Shown: positions 12,527 to 23,935 of the stretch, in pieces
How positions within the stretch are numbered: the first letter of the stretch is position 1
Layout: each line of letters begins with the position of its first letter
Made by a program: the position numbers and the translations under genes
Assembly: GCA_003184365.1 (NCBI GenBank)
Contig: NKYR01000002.1
Span: 434,976 to 498,975, forward strand
Length of the DNA: 64,000 bases
Origin: Evernia prunastri
Lineage: Eukaryota; Ascomycota; Lecanoromycetes; Lecanorales; Parmeliaceae
Reading direction: 5' to 3'
The notes under the pieces: model-generated
What the model saw: only the letters and a program-made list of their open reading frames with translations
What the model was told of the DNA's origin: nothing
Database searches by the model: none

Positions 12527-13179
12527 GGCGAAGAACTCGAGGTGCGAAGGAGTGCGTAAATGGTTGAGAGGTGAGAGGATACAAGAATGGCCAAATGAAA
12601 GATGAGAGGAGAGGACTCATCTATATGTGGTGGCGCAAACTAGAAGATGCTTGTACGGCTAGGGGAGAGAAGCTTATGCACAAGTGAACGAGTCCAAGAG
12701 CACTCATAAGGTACACGCTCATATCGGAAAAAGTGGAGTAAACACTTGGCCCACTCAATCTACACTCCGTAGTTGGGTGCATGTTGGAACGACTCAACAC
12801 TCGCTTCCACTAACACTCTTTCGGCCTAGTACATTGATATATGAAGGCCTTTCCTGTACATAGAATCCTTCTTCCTTAGACATCATTAGGAATACCAAAT
12901 CTAGTGATTCAGTCTCACAGCAGTAACTGCAGTACCAAGTACTTACCAACAGTGCATGAGGGATAAAAGCTCCCTGGGACATCTTTGACTGGTCTGGGTA
13001 CCTGCAGGAAAGGATGCAACGCTCGGAGCCCTTTATATCACTACCTCTAGGTCGGTAAAAGGGTCTCAAACCTTCGGTAATTTTAGCTTCATTATCTTCT
13101 CTCATACTCTATACTCTTTCCACATCTGCCTTGATTTGTCACCAGCCGTTTTTTAAATCGATTCTCCCACTCAGAAAGC
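12527..13179. other. Permease promoter side, no supported gene
   Basis: No recognisable coding feature. The sequence runs into a single N at 13180, where two contigs appear to have been joined. Confidence 0.45.
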
Positions 13180-13180
13180 N
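13180..13180. other. Single-N assembly gap
   Basis: One undetermined base at the exact 5' boundary of a retroelement remnant, so the join is probably an assembly overlap and not a biological junction. Confidence 0.8.
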
Positions 13181-13661
13181 TGGGCGGGCTAGACAGACCG
13201 CCCGCCACCTACTACACGAATGTAGGCTGTATGCAAAGCAGAGGAGTAGGCTTTGGGCAGCGGAAAGGAGGAAGGTGCAAGGGGGGGTGATAACTCACGA
13301 AGATATGCTGACAACACCTCGCTACGCCTCCATGGCGGCGAATTTTATATGGAATACTGGGCTCATTGGGCAATTTCGAGCCCTCGATGAAGAACAAGAA
13401 GAAGGATTCGTAGAGGCATGATATCAACAAGCAGGACGCGGCCACGATGTGGGGGGCCCCAGCGTAGTAGGGTACCCCCCCACAAGGATGCATGCAATGA
13501 GGCAGCAAGTGGATCCACACCGATTTGTATAGCCTCACTTTTGCTAGTGGGGCAATATGATTGGCTGGATTGGCTGGTAGATGGATTATGAAATCTCGCA
13601 TAGTTGGCCCACTAAGGGACTAACTTCAGGGTAGTATGACATAATCAATCAATCAATCAAA
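13181..13661 (+). mobile_element. Non-LTR retrotransposon 3' end (5'-truncated)
   Basis: An open frame from the N to 13421 encodes ARQTARHLLHECRLYAK followed by about 60 residues. The H-x3-C pattern after a basic segment is the zinc-knuckle-like C-terminus that follows RNase H in fungal LINE-type elements. After the stop there is about 215 bp of untranslated sequence and then a short tandem tail of AATC units at about 13642-13659, the same tetranucleotide that ends the elements near 29.8 and 31 kb. The rest of the element is absent. It is GC-rich and shows no obvious RIP decay. The protein differs from the copies in the middle of the window, so it is a different family of the same class. Confidence 0.6.
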
Positions 13662-13760
13662 CGATGATGATACCGAGCTAACAAGATACGGAACTGTCCT
13701 TTACGTATTAAAACACGTATTGACGCGAACCATGATACATCACCAACAAACACGAAGTCG

Positions 13761-14935
13761 TTACTCGAACGGTATCAACTCATCGCCGACCTGCACAGGT
13801 TTCTTGCCAACTATCTTCTCAAAGTCTTTCAATGCTTCTTGCTTATGTTTTGTGCTCCCTGCGGTCAACCAATCCTCGGCATTCATATCGTCTTCAATGA
13901 CACCGTCACCCAACGGTGGAATAACGTCACTTCCTTCAAGCCTCCTCATCGGGCATTTGTTCTCTGGATGATTGAAGTATGCGAGTGACCACCTGGTGCA
14001 ATTGGCCTGTTCCCCAGGCGCATATGTTACACGATGCATTGCGCTCTTCAACAGTCCATTCGTCCACTTCACCATACTGTCACCTAGATTGATAATGGCG
14101 CAACCTGCTTGAGGTTTCACGTATTCCCAAATTTCTTCAACGTCGTCTTTCCCTATTGGAAGGACTTGAAGCCCTCCTAGGATGTTGAATAGCAACGTCA
14201 CCGTCCCAAAGTCTGTGTGAGGGACCAGGCTAGTCCTACGATCATGTTCCGGCTGAGGATCGTACTTGAGTATTCGTACCTGATCGCCGGAAGGGTTTGC
14301 CGCTCGATGCATGGAAGCCATAGTATCAGGAGACAAGTGGAGATGCTTTTCAATTTGGGACAGGATAAAGATACTTAGACCGTGCCCCTCGGAGGCAAAT
14401 TGCCTGAACAATTCTCTGTTCTCATGCACGGCCGAAGGTGCTGATAAAGGTGGAGTAATTCCCAGGAGATCGATCATCTTTGCTGATGCCATAGAATTCG
14501 CAGCGATCAGGTGTACCTAAGGGGTCGACCTTACTCAGGCCGATTCCCTTGTAACTATGAAGACAAGCGCACCGTCAGCTTGATACATTTCATATAGGTG
14601 GCTAGACACACAAGAGTATTCTATGCTGTGCTTTTCTTGGTGAAAGTCACTTGCCCGAAGACGTTTCGTGGCCCACCCATCACGTGTGCCATTTTTTCTT
14701 CGTAGGACAGATTGAAAAGCGTCTTGCCAATATCAAATACTTTGCCCGCAACCAAAGCCCCGCGGCTGATTGGATCCTAGAAACCATTCTCAACAGAGTC
14801 ACGAAGATCGATGAGACAAGGAAGAACAGGCACGTTCCCTCAACAGAGCCACTTCTATCATCTTTGACCATGTTTGCGTTCTAGAGCCTACTCGCTCTTT
14901 ACCAGGAAAATCGAGGTAGATGGCAGGTGGAGCCA
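13761..14935 (-). pseudogene. 2-oxoglutarate/Fe(II) oxygenase (IPNS-like), probably disrupted
   Basis: The C-terminal 244 residues (frame 14492-13761) have the full iron and cosubstrate site: HTDFGTVTLL (HxD), the distal His in SAMHRVTYAPG and the R-x-S pair in CTRWSLAYF. Upstream, exon pieces read DPISRGALVAGKVFDIGKT, LFNLSYEEKMAHV and, after an intron of about 100 bp, GIGLSKVDPLGTPDRCEFYG. These fit the family, but the last piece runs on into a different frame from the catalytic domain near 14465-14475, with no room for a normal intron. The usual N-terminal GF-x-x-NHG segment cannot be found in any single frame. A possible start (MAPPAIYLDFP) is at about 14935. Such enzymes hydroxylate, desaturate or expand rings, and would fit a terpenoid cluster. 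Either it is a pseudogene or the assembly contains indels. Confidence 0.6.
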
Positions 14936-16403
14936 TCTGAAATTAAGTGTTCCGAAAGCGCATCAACATAGTGGTGTAGCACTCGATGTAAGAATGAGTG
15001 TGGCACTGGCAGACTGTCCACAACTGGCATTCCAGAATTAGCAGCTAACGGTTGGAGCGTGTGTATGCTCGCAGCTGCAAGACACGGGAAAACTCGCGGT
15101 GATTGGCCTCTTCGCCCATTCTCATCTTCGAGGCTTGCAGGATTGCTGACATATGGTGTATTCAAAACACGTTACAAAATTTCTTCTACTCCCCGCCTTT
15201 CCTGACACAGTGAAATATTTTACTGATACACAACAGCAATCAAAACATAAACTTCTCTCAGATACTTTGAAGGTATAAACCCCGAATCTATATAAATTTG
15301 ACATATTGACTAAGGACATATATATTGATAAAAACCTTCACACGTGCATTGATACAAAGGGCAGATTTATTACCCCAGGGAGGCAGGAAAGTTTCACATC
15401 TCAGGAAAATTTGATCTTCATGACTGAATCCTAGCGATCAGGATTCCCCCTCGCGCACCCTGCCCCACCATCTAACCCCTCACCCTCAACATCTTCAAGT
15501 TCAACACTGTTCGTCATGAGATATATCGCGCATAATCTGGGAGGGGGGAAAGGGTTCCTGGCACCGGGAACTTGTTCTCGGTCAAGATACTAGACGACTT
15601 TTCGCCCTGGAGCTCCCGTGGTGGTGGGGCGGCAATTGGCACCGCCCTACTCAGAGGGACCTAGGGTACTACCTAGTACAGCGGCTTGGAGGGGGAGAGC
15701 CACAGATTTGCGACGGATCCGCAAATGCCACGGACCCACAAAAAATCCGTGCGTCGACTAGGGCGCTGTACATGCACGATCCTCCGCAAAAGTGACTAGC
15801 CTGATACGGCTATTCTTGCGACGAGGCGAAGTCTCTATTCCATTGCCGGGGCGCACGAGTACTGAATACTTAGGAAACCCTGTGGTCCGGTGTGAAAGAG
15901 GATCTGAGATGAGACAAGATGAATGGATTGGAATCAGACGGAAACTTTATCCAGTGAGACAGGGACGCGTGTTATGCTGGTGTTGAAGTCGTCGTGTTAA
16001 GCTCAATCTTACGACCCGAGTCCATATCACTTGACCATCCAAAAGTATTCAGGCCTCGAAATTGGAGGGGGGGGGGGGGGGGTTTCTCCATCTTTTTCTT
16101 CTCTTTTCTTTTGTCTTTTGCATTCTTCGTTTCAAACAGAAGGGACGCATGGTAACCCAGTCAGCTCATCAAGCCAAAAATACATGAAGCACTAGGGTTG
16201 CAAGGGTCTGTCGGAAGAGGTGGGAAGTATGCTGTACGTCTGAAGGACAAATCAGGTCGTGACATGACTAGATGGAATGAAATTTATTGTGCCTCACACT
16301 CATCTCCAAAATTAACCACTCTGCCAAAACTAAGGTTTTAAGATCGATATGAAAGGAACCCCATGTCTCTCTCTCCTTCTGCACACACGCGAGCTCATCC
16401 ACC
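14936..16403. other. Long intergenic region with poly-G tract
   Basis: No gene is supported. A run of 16 G at 16067-16082 is directly followed by a roughly 45-bp pyrimidine-rich tract on the same strand. The 120 bp upstream of 16404 would be the promoter of the membrane-protein gene. Confidence 0.5.
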
Positions 16404-17590
16404 ATGTCTTTACCTACTTCTGCCATAAGCTACCAAGAGCAACATATCCATGACAACAAGAAGCCCGATCTCATTGCCGCATCCGCAATATGTCTCTCAG
16501 CTGCTTACATCGCCGTCGCGTTGAGGTTCGTGTCCCGGAGGCGAGCTCGAAATGCGCTGGGAGCCGACGACTACGCTGTTGTTCTGGCGCTCTTCTTCAC
16601 CTCCGTCTTCGTCGTCATGGTGCTCGTCAATGTGCACTACGGGCTGGGGAGACATCTGATCCTCGTAAACGACGGGCCCGCTTTCGGCAAGGTGGTTCTT
16701 GATCCTAGCCTGCAGTATCGAGAGATGAACCCTTCTGATCCCATTGACGCTGCGTAGGGCATATTGGCCGCCGAGATACTATACAACCCGGCCATCGCGA
16801 CCACCAAATTCTCCATCCTGCTGCTGTACCGTCGCCTCTTCCCCGTCCGAGCTTTCGTCATCGTCCTCTGGTGCGTTGGCGCCTTCGTTGCGGCATACAG
16901 CACGACCGCAGCCATGGTCAACCTGCTTCAGTGTTTGCCCGTCCGGGCGGACTGGAATCCCAGCGTGCAGCCCCGATGCGTCAACCTGGACGTGGAACTC
17001 ATCATCCTCAGCTCCATCAACGTCGTCACGGATGTCACCCTCTTAGCCCTGCCTATGCCGTTGGTGTGGCGTTTGCAGACCTCACGAAGTCGAAAGCTTC
17101 AGGTGTCTTGCACCTTTCTCCTCGGTGGATTGTAAGCCGACGAGCGTATTATTCGAGTGAGGGATCGTTGCGCTAATCCTCATTCGTGTCCAGTGTGTGC
17201 GCCGTCAGTATAGTGCGAGCCACATATGTGAACAAGGTCTCCTTGACAGACGGGAGCTGTACGTATTCTAACCCAGCTGCGACGCCGACATAGATACGAG
17301 CTGATGAGCGATAAGGGGCGGATACCAACGGTGCGATTTGGTCCGTGGTCGAGACCTGCATCGCGGTCGTCAGCGCTTGTCTTCCGACCTTGCGGCCTCT
17401 GATAACCAAACCTGCAAACACCGCCAGCTTCCGGGAACGGTACGAAGCTGCTTACACGCCCAAAAACTCAGACAACTCGGACAGCACAAGGATGTCTACG
17501 CTTAAATCGCCTCGGTCTTACCACCCGCCTTTGAAAACGACAGGAGCAGAAGAGCAGCGAGCCTTTGCTCGCTTGGACGATGGCGTGTGA
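16404..17590 (+). CDS. SAT4/rhodopsin-like fungal integral membrane protein
   Basis: Four exons, 16404-16691, 16758-17131, 17194-17258 and 17316-17590, join in phase into 333 residues. The layout is that of the fungal seven-helix family often labelled SAT4, PTH11-related or 'rhodopsin domain': first helix followed by RFVSRRRARNALGADDYAV (the conserved R-x3-R...L-x-x-DD-x3), a helix with HYGLGRH, then FSILLLYRRLFP, a Cys-containing loop (LLQCLPV...RCVNLDVELI), DVTLLALPMPLVWRLQ, and the last helix IWSVVETCIAVVSACLPTLRPL, followed by a Ser-rich cytosolic tail. The DGSW at junction 3 matches the family's extracellular loop. These proteins are plasma-membrane sensors or receptors of mostly unknown ligand and are commonly found inside secondary metabolite clusters. 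It is convergent with the monooxygenase gene next door. Confidence 0.88.
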
Positions 17591-17918
17591 GTGGAAAATT
17601 GACCAAGCCGTGGCTCTGTGATGAGAAACCTGAAGTCGGAAAAGAACTTCCATTTTGTCCGATCTTGATCAAAGACCTGCCCGCTCAGCACTTGATCCTG
17701 TTGTGCCACGGACATGAGGTTTTAAGTAGTCTTTACTCGAAACATCAGCGTTGGCGGAATCTCAGATTTGAAGTTGAATCAGGTGATCGAAATGAGACAA
17801 GATAAAACAACTTTCTAAGGTAATCTGAATCGTGAGTCGTCGTTGTCTAGACACTTTTTTCCCACCTCAACACTCCATCCGTCTTCTCTCGACAGTTTCC
17901 ATCCGCACATTTCACGGA
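17591..17918. other. Convergent 3' intergenic spacer
   Basis: Spacer between the membrane-protein and monooxygenase stop codons. Overlapping frames here and across the monooxygenase on the opposite strand (for example 17832-19088 plus) are shadows. No other feature. Confidence 0.5.
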
Positions 17919-19775
17919 TCAATTTCTCCTCGTCTGGAGCCTCCGCCTTTTCTCCCTACTCATATACGGCCCATCGTCCGTTTCTCTTATATACCACCCC
18001 AAGTCGCTTTCCCCATCCGTCTCAGTCCGACTGAACCCATTACCCAGCCACTCGAAGCGATTGCCGCTGTACCTGATATCCCAATCATCAGCGCGCAGGT
18101 CCGCCATGGCTTCGATGTAATGCAGGCCGCTTCCAGGCCAGATCGTCAAGGATGCCGCCACGGACAAGGGCGATTGCGGTTCTTCGGCACTCGACCCACG
18201 TCTACTCCGACCGCCCTTGTACCAAGAGCGACAGTTCTCAGCCCACACGGTCCGAGCCAGGATCCTGGCCGCGTGCGACATGAAATCGGCGACCGCTTCG
18301 GCTTTGGGGGCGAAGGAGTGGATGTTCTCCGTTTGGTAGCGGTCGATGAGTCTGAGCATGTAATCGGCCTGGCATTCAATCGTGGAGAGGAAGGGACCGC
18401 TCGCGAAAGGATTGTTGGGACCGTAGAAGATGAGATAGTTGGGGAATTTGGCAGCTGCGATGGCCAGGTACGCCTCGGGCCGGGTCGCCCACTCTTCGGC
18501 CAGTACCGCGCCGTCCTTCCCGAAGAGTTGGAAGGCGGGGATGTAGGATGTGTCGAAGCCGGTGGCGCAGATGAGGACATCGAACGAGTGCTCTTCGCCA
18601 GAACTGCTGATGCAGCCGTGAGGAGTGACCTGGGTGATCTCCCCACACACAACACGGACGTTGTCGGCGGCCAGGTTTTCGAGGTACTTGATGCCGGGCG
18701 TTGGCCTACGGCAGCCTACCCCTGTCCGTGGGATGATCATGGCTTCGAGTTCAGGGTTCTGGATTTTTGCCTTCATCTCGCGCTCGATGTGGGCACGCAT
18801 CTCCGCTTGCGCTTTGCTGTCGGAGAGGAAAAAGCCAAAGGCGCTGTTGATCCTGCTTTCGTTCTTTTTGCGGAGTTCGAGCAAGACTCCGGGCGTCTCC
18901 GTGAACTCTTTGAGTTCTGTTTGTGTGTAGGATCGCGGTGGTTCGGGGCCAAACGGTCCGAAAATCCATGTTCCTTGACGGATAAAATGGTCCACGTGAG
19001 TGACGGATGGCTGTATTGCTTCCAAGATCTGCTGCCCAGAAGATCTAATCGTTACCTCAGCATGCCTCTTGACGTGAGACTTTATTAGTCATTTGGCCAT
19101 GACATACCCACTTCCGATGAGGCCAACTCGTTTCCGCATCAATTCTGTCTCCCCATTCCAGCTGGCGCTATGCATCAACTCACCCTTGAAACTGTGCAGT
19201 CTCGGAATCTCTGGCCAACGCCATTGATTCAATACTCCAGCGGCATTGATCAGGATATCGCAGCTGTCCTCGATAGTTGAATCGGTGGCTAGGTCTCTGA
19301 CCTGTACACGCCATTGTCCCGATTTATCATCCCACTCTGCACGGCTTACTTGGTGTTGAGTTCTGCAGTAGCGTTCCAATCCGTACTTCAACATGAAATT
19401 CTCAAAGTAACCTCGAATTTCAGACCCTGAGACGTAGACTGATGGCCAATCAGGCTTTGGCTCAAAGGAGTATGTATAGTTGTGAGCTGGGTAATCGCAA
19501 GCAACGCTCGAAGAAGTTAGTCTGCGAAAATGTTGCCGCGGGGAATGGTAATTTTACCCAGGGTATCTGTTCTCGAACCATGTACCTGCGACACCTTGAT
19601 TCTTTTCGTAGATCGTTAAAGAAAAATCTTCAAAAGACCGTTGTAATTTGTAGGCGAACAACAGCCCTGATGCACCAGCACCAATACATATGATGTGGAT
19701 GTGGCATCGGTGATAAATTGGGTGGTTGAGTCTATCATCCGAGACTGCCGGCGTGCTTTGACCCATTCCTGTCAT
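17919..19775 (-). CDS. Baeyer-Villiger-type flavin monooxygenase
   Basis: Three exons, 19775-19558, 19506-19108 and 19044-17919, give 580 residues in one frame. The FAD site is ICIGAGASG, followed by YEKNQGVAGTWFENRYPG and CDYPAHNYTYSFEP. The BVMO fingerprint FKGELMHSASW (F-x-G-x3-H-x3-W) precedes the NADPH Rossmann motif VGLIGSGSSGQQIL, which itself spans the second intron. The C-terminus has DVLICATGFDTSY, the conserved ATG motif. Such enzymes insert oxygen next to a ketone, giving esters or lactones, using NADPH and O2 in the cytosol. The gene is divergent from the terpene cyclase with only 424 bp between start codons, so a shared promoter and a joint pathway are likely. The start could also be Met 4 (19766). 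A simpler ketone substrate unrelated to terpenes remains possible. Confidence 0.9.
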
Positions 19776-20199
19776 TGTTCTTCTTCGCTCGCCTTCGCGA
19801 AGATTCACAGAGGCTATAAAATAAAACATTGCAGACGGGGCTGTAGTAGGTCTTAGCACGGCGGAAGCATTACCCAAAAAAGTTATGTTGAATTTTGCCG
19901 CGAAAGCTACTGTACGTTGATGTCAGAGATAGGCTCAACTCAGTCCACAGGATGGATCCCAAGGCAACTTCTGCAGAAGGACAAGTAGTCATCACCATGG
20001 TATTCAGTGGATCATGCGACCGCCAAATCTGTTTGAGCTTGATATGTGCATGTACCTGCAACATGCTGTGGCATATTGGTCGTCCGGTCTTTGGTCGTAC
20101 GGAAATGTCATGTATGTAATCGAACTCGTCCTATCATAGCTCAAAGACAATAAGAGCGGATTGATAGTCAAAAAAATCTCATGAGTGCACTGTCTGGCC
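19776..20199. promoter_or_regulatory. Putative bidirectional promoter, monooxygenase/terpene cyclase
   Basis: The 424-bp space between two divergent start codons. It is AT-richer than its flanks and contains a TATA-like TATAAAATAAAA at about 19814. I saw no clear CGG-Nx-CCG palindrome for the neighbouring Zn2Cys6 protein. The assignment rests on arrangement only. Confidence 0.4.
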
Positions 20200-21634
20200 A
20201 TGGAGGTCTTCAATCGTCATTTTCAACAGGCTAGAGCCATTATCCAGCGCAGACTGATGCCTGCAACCTCATTGGAACGGCAACCTGATCTTCTTCGACT
20301 CACAGCAGCACCCCTTGAACAACAAGAGATTTCAGTCGTCGAGTATGCTCATGATCCGGTACCGAATATCCCGGCCTATCTCTCTGTCAGTGACTCTCCA
20401 TTCCCTAGGAGCGATCTTGAAGCAAGCTATCATCACCCGAGTGTCGCCATCAGATTACATCCCCGATCGGCTGGTCTTCCTTATCGTTGCAGTCTAGATG
20501 CGACATACGAAAACCGTTTCTGGCGATCTGGTCTTGAGTCCTCCAGGCTCCTGCTACAGTTGCTTGCGGCGGATCGATCAGTAACGGACATCGTGGTTGG
20601 CGATGGTATCACTATGGCAACGTTGGCACAGAAGACATTGAAGCCCGGTATGGAGCATCGCTTTTGCAAAGCTGCTACGTACATGTATCCATTCTCGGAT
20701 GAAGAAAGAATGAAGCTATTGTCCGCGTCTATGGTGATGATGTTCTTGTTCGACGGTAGGGTGGCCTTGTGGTGCTTCCGAAAGATATGCCGCTGACTTC
20801 TGCTGACCTAACCTCATAGACAAAGGGGAAGAAACCTCGGAAACCACTGTAAGTATCAGGACAGCAAGAAGGACTTCTCGGATATTCTAATCAAGTCGGT
20901 CTATCAGCTGAAACTTTTCATCGACGACTTCGTGCAAAGGCTAGGAAATGGTGCCTTAGAGACACCATCAGACACTGTACTTCAAAAACACATCGACTCT
21001 GTCATGCACGGTTTCCGAAAAGCAGACTCTGTAGTCGGAAATGCTGGTCAAGAAGTGATAAAAGCTATGAGTCAGTCTTTTCGACGCATGCGACCCGAAA
21101 AAGACTTTCAGACCCTGGGGCAATATCTTGAATTTCGTCATGACAATGTTGGTGCTAAGTCAGTAACTTTTGGGTCCAAATGAAGGTTTAAAATTACTAA
21201 CTCGGTCGACCAGCTACGTCCTCGCGGCGGTAAAATTTTCCATTGGCTCGAGTATCGATCTCGCAGACACACGGTTGAAAAGATATCTCATCTTAGTCAA
21301 AGACCATCTGGCCATTATCAATGATGTGGCTTCCTTTGATAAGGAGAAACGGGACTTTGACCAAGGTTCCAGCAGCGATCTGATAAACATCGTCGACGTG
21401 ATCCAACGTCTCTTCTCCCTTCCGGACATTGATTCATCCAAGGCGCTCGCGTATGCCTATCAGCTCCAGACAGAGGCATGGATGAGGGAGGAGTTGCAAA
21501 TCCTCAAAAATCGAGAGGATTTGGATGAAGAGCAGTGGAGCTATCTGGAGGCGTTGTATGCCTGTGCAGCTGGGAACGCCTTCTTCTCTATGACGAGCGA
21601 GCGGTATGGTGGTGAAGCGGCTAGGATTCGGTAG
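20200..21634 (+). CDS. Class I terpene cyclase (sesquiterpene-synthase-like)
   Basis: Exons 20200-20755, 20820-20848, 20908-21158 and 21214-21634 join in phase to 418 residues. Both metal-binding motifs are present: the Asp-rich MMFLFDDKGEE (DDxxE, made by splicing exons 1 and 2) and the NSE triad NDVASFDKEKRD (N-D-x-x-S-x3-E). A terminal RY pair (SERYGG) lies near the C-terminus, as in fungal sesquiterpene cyclases. The length is slightly above the usual 320-400. These enzymes bind three Mg2+ ions and cyclise farnesyl (or geranylgeranyl) diphosphate. Intron 3 is inferred to start with GTCAGT, because only that donor keeps frame; its branch site TTACTAAC is strong. The ATG at 20200 is preferred over an in-frame GTG at 20185. 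The product cannot be predicted. It is the likely core enzyme of this cluster. Confidence 0.88.
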
Positions 21635-23429
21635 CCAATGCCTTCTAAACCTATACCGTGGGCATAAATTGCGAGACTATGTGACTTTTCTCCATTTTGT
21701 CACTATACAATAGGCATAGAATGAGATCGGCGGGTTGGAGCTAACGTGTCGGACCACGGTGCGGGATTTTGCTGGAGGAAGGCTACGAAATTTCACCCCT
21801 GAGCTAGATTATAAGTACCATTGTTCCGCGTGCATGCAGTCTTGAAGTATGCTCGTTCCAGGGTATCTATCTTCTTATATCGTCCGACTAGAGTGCGTTG
21901 GCTCGAGCTAGAACAAAAGGTCTTTCGAACCCTTTTCTATCTTATCAGATCAAAGGACGAACTGGCAAGACCTTTCGAGTAGATGTTCACCCTGTAGGCG
22001 CACTGAACAGAACAATATGTTTCAAAGTTATGGAATTCATTGCATGACTTTGATTATATAGTCGCTAAACATATGATAACTTTGAACATATAATTCGTAA
22101 TGTGTAAGGTGGGAAATAGAGAGGTCGAGAGAAGACGAGTAGATAAAGAGCGTGGATAAATTAGAGATTAGACAGGGGCAGGTCGATGGCGTGTGTAGTG
22201 CGGCATCTGGGTACAATTGGATCGATCAATCAATCAATCAAGCAGCTAAGCAATTAATCAAGCGAGCAATTGATGCAACTATTGCAATTGAGTACAACGA
22301 AAGAGCCCAAGAGCCCAAGAGCCAGAGACAAAGACCAAAAACCGCAAATCGGTTAAATCGCCTCTTTGGCTTACGTCGTCAACCGTCCCAGGCTTAGGTA
22401 CTTGCATAAGGTAATTCACGCTAGCCTACGCATGCATACATTCCTCGCAAGATTGGGACGGTAAGTGCAGATTGGGGGAGGGAGAAAGGGAGAGGAGGAG
22501 GGTGAGAGGGGTAGGGTTGGCTGAGATGAACTCGGTGCATATTTTGGATGCGATTGATGGAAGAAGACGACGCGATGTTGAGCTCCTGTCGTTGGTTTGA
22601 TTAAGGTCTAGCTGAGATAGATGATGTGTGGATGAGACGTACTCGTACTTCTTCACCACGGAGCCAAATCTGGAACCGCGAGTCCCAAGGCCTATCCAAC
22701 AGTGACATTCATTGGCCAAAGCTACAGACAGGGCGTATCGCAAAGCTCTTCGCAAACCCCATCAAAAGCCGTCATGAAAGCCGGATCCTCGAACCCCTGA
22801 CCTGTCGACCAAAGCATGATCCCGGTAACATCGTCTCCTTCAGCGTGGACGGAAGCCGTGTTCTGCATGCAAACATCTGCAAATCGTGTCGATTGCCAAA
22901 GATACGTTTTGCAGCGCATGCTTACATGTGGAGATGGCGTGGTCGGAGCAAATGTCTTGAGGAAGGCCGACTCAGAAGCTTTTCTATGACTGCTTCCAAC
23001 CGGTTAAAGATCATGGATATACCTTTGCAGTTGTATTAGATGGCGTGGCTGCATTCCCATTTGGCCTAGCTTGGGATATCTGCGACGAGGAGAAAATATA
23101 TTTAGGAGCAGATCCTTCCTTTTGAGTAGCAAGCTCGATTTCTGAGCCATATTTCAGCAGCAAACCACTCGATTACTCTTCAAGAGCGCGTTGTTCTTTG
23201 AGTGGAACCCCAGATTCTGATGAAACAGAGATCTTTCTACCCGTCTGGATATGTCTCGTTTCTCGGCCTTTTCCCAGAGTAAGCGACAGTGTTTCCGTGA
23301 TCTGCTTAGGCTTGGTACTTCATTGGAAGACCCTCGATGTGGGAATCGGGCGGTGGACATTTCCTCTGGATCAACCTCTCTTGGTTTCGCACAACATGCG
23401 ACTATAGGACTCCAACGGGACGTTGCTTG
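21635..23429. other. Intergenic region with microsatellite and ORF scraps
   Basis: Downstream of the terpene cyclase. It includes an ATCA microsatellite at about 22226-22250. A plus-strand open stretch at about 22971-23125 reads FYDCFQPVKDHGYTF and AAFPFGLAWDICDEE and looks protein-like, but I cannot name it and it is closed by stops on both sides. It may be a decayed gene. Confidence 0.4.
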
Positions 23430-23664
23430 GCGGATGATCAAAGCGGGCGTGAGACTCGCTCGTGGAGGGGCCTACGGTTCTGAGGAGCCTGGATGGTTGA
23501 GACTGGCTTTGCGGGCCGGAACCGGAGTAAATCTGGGCCCGAGGAAGTCTGGAGAGGAGGAGCTCCAAGGATTCCTTGGCAATATAGTTTGGACGACCCT
23601 GAACTGCAGACTTGCGCTTGACTTGGAATCTGTCCATACCGTAAGGGATCAATATCAGATTTGA
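23430..23664 (+). pseudogene. Possible aminotransferase (ACC-synthase-like) C-terminal remnant
   Basis: The frame contains MIKAGVRLARGGAYGSEEPG followed by WLRLAL. This follows the C-terminal pattern of PLP-dependent class I/II aminotransferases of the ACC-synthase type (GV-x-x-x-x-G-x-x-F/Y-x-x-EEPGWFR). No PLP-lysine or other upstream motif of the family is found in the 700 bp before it, so at most a fragment remains. It sits between the terpene cyclase and the Zn2Cys6 regulator. It could be a chance resemblance. Confidence 0.3.
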
Positions 23665-23935
23665 GGAAGTTTCTCAAGGACCAAGATCCGTGTCGGATTA
23701 AGATTAAAGGAGAATAAGCTCCACGTTCAGAAGCTTTCAGTGTTAACCCTGATAAGGCGCTCGATTACCGATTTTTGGATATGAATGTCGGGTCGAGTGT
23801 GAGATGCCGTGGGCTATCACATAAACTGGCGTTGCTGAAGCCGCGGAGTACCAGCCTGCTGGTCTCGAAAAAAATTGTTGCGGTCTATGAGGCCTGGGAG
23901 TGACCCCAAATCTGAACATACTGAGAGAACTTCGT

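Noticed and set aside
17832..19088. 418-residue plus-strand frame
   Set aside because: It is the antisense shadow of the flavin monooxygenase, whose motifs are unambiguous on the minus strand.
22152..22397. Possible small gene over the ATCA repeat
   Set aside because: The frame is mainly translated microsatellite.
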